From Planctomycetes bacterium RBG_16_41_13 (GTDB lineage: Bacteria; Planctomycetota; Brocadiia; Brocadiales; Brocadiaceae): a DNA stretch of 7,998 bases. Below are positions 6,204-7,998 of the stretch, piece after piece (position 1 is the stretch's first letter; every line of letters begins with the position of its first letter). Position numbers and translations under genes: made by a program. The stretch spans positions 4,314-12,311 of the forward strand of contig MHYI01000124.1 in the NCBI GenBank assembly GCA_001828295.1, in the 5' to 3' direction. The notes under the pieces were generated by a model. It had not been told where the DNA came from. It did not search any database and saw nothing but the letters and a program-made list of their open reading frames with translations.

Positions 6204-6542
6204 CCATGGTATTTTTGGTGCGTCGCCCCATAAAAGCTCGAGGTCATAAAAGTGACGCATTTCCTGGCAAAAAAGGTGAAGCACCACATCTCCATAATCG
6301 ATTAGTACCCATTTCGCCTCGACATATCCCTCTATGCCGCTACGATAAATCCCATACTCTTTCATTTTTAGTTCAACTTCATCTGCAATACCCTGCAACT
6401 GACGGCTGTTCATTCCGCTGCAAATAACGAAGAAATCGGCAATAAAGGTTACATCTTTTACCTCCAATATTACTATTTCTTCCGCTTTTTTATCATCTGC
6501 AATTCTGGCAAATATAATTGCCTTTTCTTTAGGATCTAACGT
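6189..6542 (-). CDS. rsfS: Ribosomal silencing factor RsfS, apparent ACG start
   Basis: RsfS (formerly Iojap/YbeB) binds protein L14 of the large subunit and blocks subunit joining when nutrients are scarce. Family motifs are ADFFVICSG, KWVLIDYGDVVLHLF and FYDLELLWGDAP. The first ATG/GTG/TTG-type start in frame is TTG at 6467, which would lose the first 25 residues of the domain. The frame continues upstream with family-like sequence, LDPKEKAIIFARIADDKKAE, up to an ACG at 6540-6542. AAGGAG (6550-6555) lies 7 bases before that ACG, ideal for initiation, and no ATG, GTG or TTG occurs in frame between it and the preceding gene. I therefore place the start at ACG, giving 117 residues, a normal family length. 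An ATG-to-ACG mutation or base error would look the same. It follows the zinc-ribbon gene by 29 bases and is probably co-transcribed with it. Confidence 0.88.
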   Translation of the reverse strand, partial: TLDPKEKAIIFARIADDKKAEEIVILEVKDVTFIADFFVICSGMNSRQLQGIADEVELKMKEYGIYRSGIEGYVEAKWVLIDYGDVVLHLFCQEMRHFYDLELLWGDAPKIPWKTPL

Positions 6543-6549
6543 TTTTTCT

Positions 6550-6555
6550 CTCCTT
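6550..6555 (-). promoter_or_regulatory. Shine-Dalgarno sequence that decides the rsfS start
   Basis: AAGGAG on the minus strand, 7 bases before ACG (6540-6542). It is well placed for ACG and 82 bases from the TTG at 6467, so it supports the longer reading of rsfS. Confidence 0.7.
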
Positions 6556-6571
6556 AAAACATAAAGTTTTT

Positions 6572-6823
6572 TTATTGAGTTTCCAAAGTATCTTCGAAAC
6601 CCGGATTATAGTGTGCTGAGGATTCGACATCCGCAATGTTGCTCCCGCAATAGAAACAAAACTTTGCGTATTTAGGATTTACGGATGCACAATCATCGCA
6701 CCTGTAATACAAAAGCGTTCCGCATAAAATACAAAAATTTGCGCCTTTTGCATGATGATCAAACTGGCAATGAGAATTAGGGCATATTTTGCACTCTGCT
6801 TCCGCGTAGCTATTATTCGCCAT
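6572..6823 (-). CDS. Small double zinc-ribbon protein of unknown function
   Basis: I do not recognise a specific family. The 83-residue product has cysteines C11, C14, C19, C31, C34, C42, C45, C56 and C59. C31-x2-C34 with C14 and C19 (or C11 and C14) can form one zinc ribbon. C42-x2-C45 with C56-x2-C59 forms a second, with the typical knuckles FCILCG and FCFYCG. The short linker (TLLYYRCDDC) resembles double zinc-ribbon (DZR) domains. H23 and H24 could also bind metal. The acidic C-terminal tail looks unstructured. There is no signal peptide or membrane segment. GGAGG stands 8 bases before the ATG, the strongest ribosome binding site among the minus-strand genes. rsfS follows 29 bases after its stop, which suggests a ribosome- or RNA-linked role, but that is inference from position only. 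Confidence 0.85.
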   Translation of the reverse strand: MANNSYAEAECKICPNSHCQFDHHAKGANFCILCGTLLYYRCDDCASVNPKYAKFCFYCGSNIADVESSAHYNPGFEDTLETQ

Positions 6824-7014
6824 AATTTTACCTCCTCTCTTTAAACGACGGCAATTTTGTAAAGGGTTGTTGCGGTTAAAAAAATACCACTATCTGCCAC
6901 GGTTAAAACGCGGGTGTCTTTTAACTTGCCTGTTACAAGCGACCTGCAGAATACTCATAACAAAGCAACAGAATGAAAGAAACGACGCCTCCCTCCGGAC
7001 AAATTGATTTATAT
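6824..7014. other. Intergenic region between the zinc-ribbon gene and hppA
   Basis: This must hold the promoter of the zinc-ribbon/rsfS operon (minus strand), unless hppA transcripts read through. I find no clear -35/-10 pair. The minus strand has TTTTAACCG twice in near-identical form, about 30 bases apart around 6875-6910. No gene is seen. Confidence 0.4.
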
Positions 7015-7052
7015 AAGCATGGCGCTGAATGTTTCAATTCAACGCCATGCTT
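7015..7052 (-). terminator. Strong hairpin terminator of hppA
   Basis: AAGCATGGCG (7015-7024) and CGCCATGCTT (7043-7052) are perfect 10-bp inverted repeats, with an inner TGAAT/ATTCA pair extending the stem after one mismatch. It begins 9 bases past the hppA stop. On the minus strand it is followed by TTATATAAAT-type sequence, a moderately T-rich tail. Confidence 0.75.
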
Positions 7053-7061
7053 TAGTTACCG

Positions 7062-7998
7062 CTAATTAAGGTGTAAAAAAACGCTGATTTGTTCCGAATA
7101 TTTAAGAGTGATTCCAGCAAAGACGACTGATACTACGGACATCAGCTTTAATAAAATATTTAACGACGGGCCCGAAGTATCTTTGAACGGATCTCCTACC
7201 GTATCTCCTACCACGGCTGCTTTATGCGCATCGGAGCCTTTCCCGCCGAATGCACCGCTTTCGATATATTTTTTTGCGTTATCCCATGCGCCGCCGGCGT
7301 TTGCCATGAAAACTGCCAGCAGAAATCCGGTCGTTAAGCTTCCTGCCAGGAGACCCACAATGCCAGCTACCCCCAGTATTAAACCTGTTGCAATTGGCGT
7401 CAGAAGCGCAAGGACAGACGGAAGTATCATTTCCCGCTGAGCTCCCTTTGTGCTTATGGCGACGCATGCGGCGTAATCCGGAGGGTTTGTCCCCTCCATG
7501 ATACCGGGAATCTCCCGGAATTGCCTCCTTACCTCTTCCACCATATTGCCCGCGGCGCGCCCTACAGCCTTCATTGTCAATGCACAAAAGACAAAGGAGA
7601 TTAACCCCCCCATAAATAAACCGATCAACACCTTTGGATTAATCAAGGTAATATTCATAGATGCCATAAGGTCGGCTAAAGTTGCTTTTGCTATGTCAAT
7701 GTTTATGCCGGCAACCTGTATGACATGTGTTCCTGCACGCTCCAATCCTAATTTTACCTGCTCTACAAATGACGCAATCAATGCCATTGCGGTTAAGGCG
7801 GCCGACCCAATCGCAAACCCTTTCCCTGTGGCAGCCGTTGTGTTTCCCAAGGCATCCAGTGCGTCTGTTCTTTCTCTGACGTACGGCTCAAGCCCGCTCA
7901 TCTCCGCGTTGCCGCCTGCATTATCTGCAATTGGCCCATAGGCATCAGTGGCAAGAGTAATGCCTAGCGTGGAAAGCATGCTTACTGCGGCAATGGCA
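7062..7998 (-). CDS. hppA: Membrane-bound ion-translocating pyrophosphatase (C-terminal part), 5' end off window
   Basis: Couples hydrolysis of pyrophosphate to pumping of H+ or Na+ across a membrane. About 311 C-terminal residues are present; the whole protein is usually 650-800, so the N-terminal half is beyond the right edge. The frame stays open to 7998, with [20 protein letters not shown] crossing the first in-window ATG. Active-site blocks are [12 protein letters not shown] and, near the end, [17 protein letters not shown], with [18 protein letters not shown] before it. [20 protein letters not shown] has alanine where potassium-independent pumps have lysine, so this should be the potassium-dependent class. 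About five or six hydrophobic membrane segments are visible. Whether it pumps H+ or Na+ cannot be read from this part. If the host is an anammox bacterium it could sit in the anammoxosome membrane, which is speculation. Confidence 0.96.
   Translation of the reverse strand, partial: AIAAVSMLSTLGITLATDAYGPIADNAGGNAEMSGLEPYVRERTDALDALGNTTAATGKGFAIGSAALTAMALIASFVEQVKLGLERAGTHVIQVAGINIDIAKATLADLMASMNITLINPKVLIGLFMGGLISFVFCALTMKAVGRAAGNMVEEVRRQFREIPGIMEGTNPPDYAACVAISTKGAQREMILPSVLALLTPIATGLILGVAGIVGLLAGSLTTGFLLAVFMANAGGAWDNAKKYIESGAFGGKGSDAHKAAVVGDTVGDPFKDTSGPSLNILLKLMSVVSVVFAGITLKYSEQISVFLHLN

Overview
The window is bacterial chromosomal DNA of fairly low GC content. It holds seven intact or edge-truncated genes, one decayed toxin-antitoxin-like pair, and intergenic DNA with an unusual family of 7-bp repeats. 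Two enzymes hint at the host: a pyruvoyl-type arginine decarboxylase and a membrane pyrophosphatase with the potassium-dependent signature. Together with the heptad repeats they make a Planctomycetota host, perhaps the anammox order Brocadiales, a plausible guess. No ribosomal RNA or other clade marker is present, so this is a low-to-moderate inference.

Layout. Positions 1-1330 (minus) encode most of MtaB, a radical-SAM tRNA methylthiotransferase that runs off the left edge. Positions 1331-2597 are mostly non-coding but contain, on the minus strand, a TumA/TumE-like antitoxin-toxin pair (2272 to 1606). Both reading frames are intact except for one in-frame TGA each. The pair is preceded by a good promoter candidate and bracketed by short heptad-repeat tracts that share an identical 16-mer. 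Positions 2598-5611 carry three minus-strand genes, transcribed in the order trpD, pdaD, argJ: tryptophan synthesis, arginine-to-agmatine conversion and arginine synthesis.

Positions 5612-5927 are intergenic. They hold a long 7-bp-phased array (ATTTACG and ATTTGGG units, then reverse-complement-type units) lying between two identical 18-bp direct repeats, followed by a near-consensus sigma-70 promoter for rpsU (ribosomal protein S21, plus strand). rpsU ends in a hairpin terminator that overlaps the 3' end of the convergent rsfS gene. rsfS (ribosomal silencing factor) appears to start at ACG behind a strong Shine-Dalgarno sequence. It follows a small double-zinc-ribbon protein gene in the same minus-strand operon. 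A strong hairpin at 7015-7052 ends the minus-strand membrane pyrophosphatase gene (hppA), which runs off the right edge.

Most genes are housekeeping: translation (mtaB, rpsU, rsfS), amino-acid and polyamine metabolism (trpD, argJ, pdaD) and ion-motive energy (hppA). The less ordinary signals are the heptad repeat family, the doubly TGA-interrupted toxin-antitoxin pair it brackets, and the ACG start of rsfS. I see no clear evidence of a wholly new defence or catalytic system.
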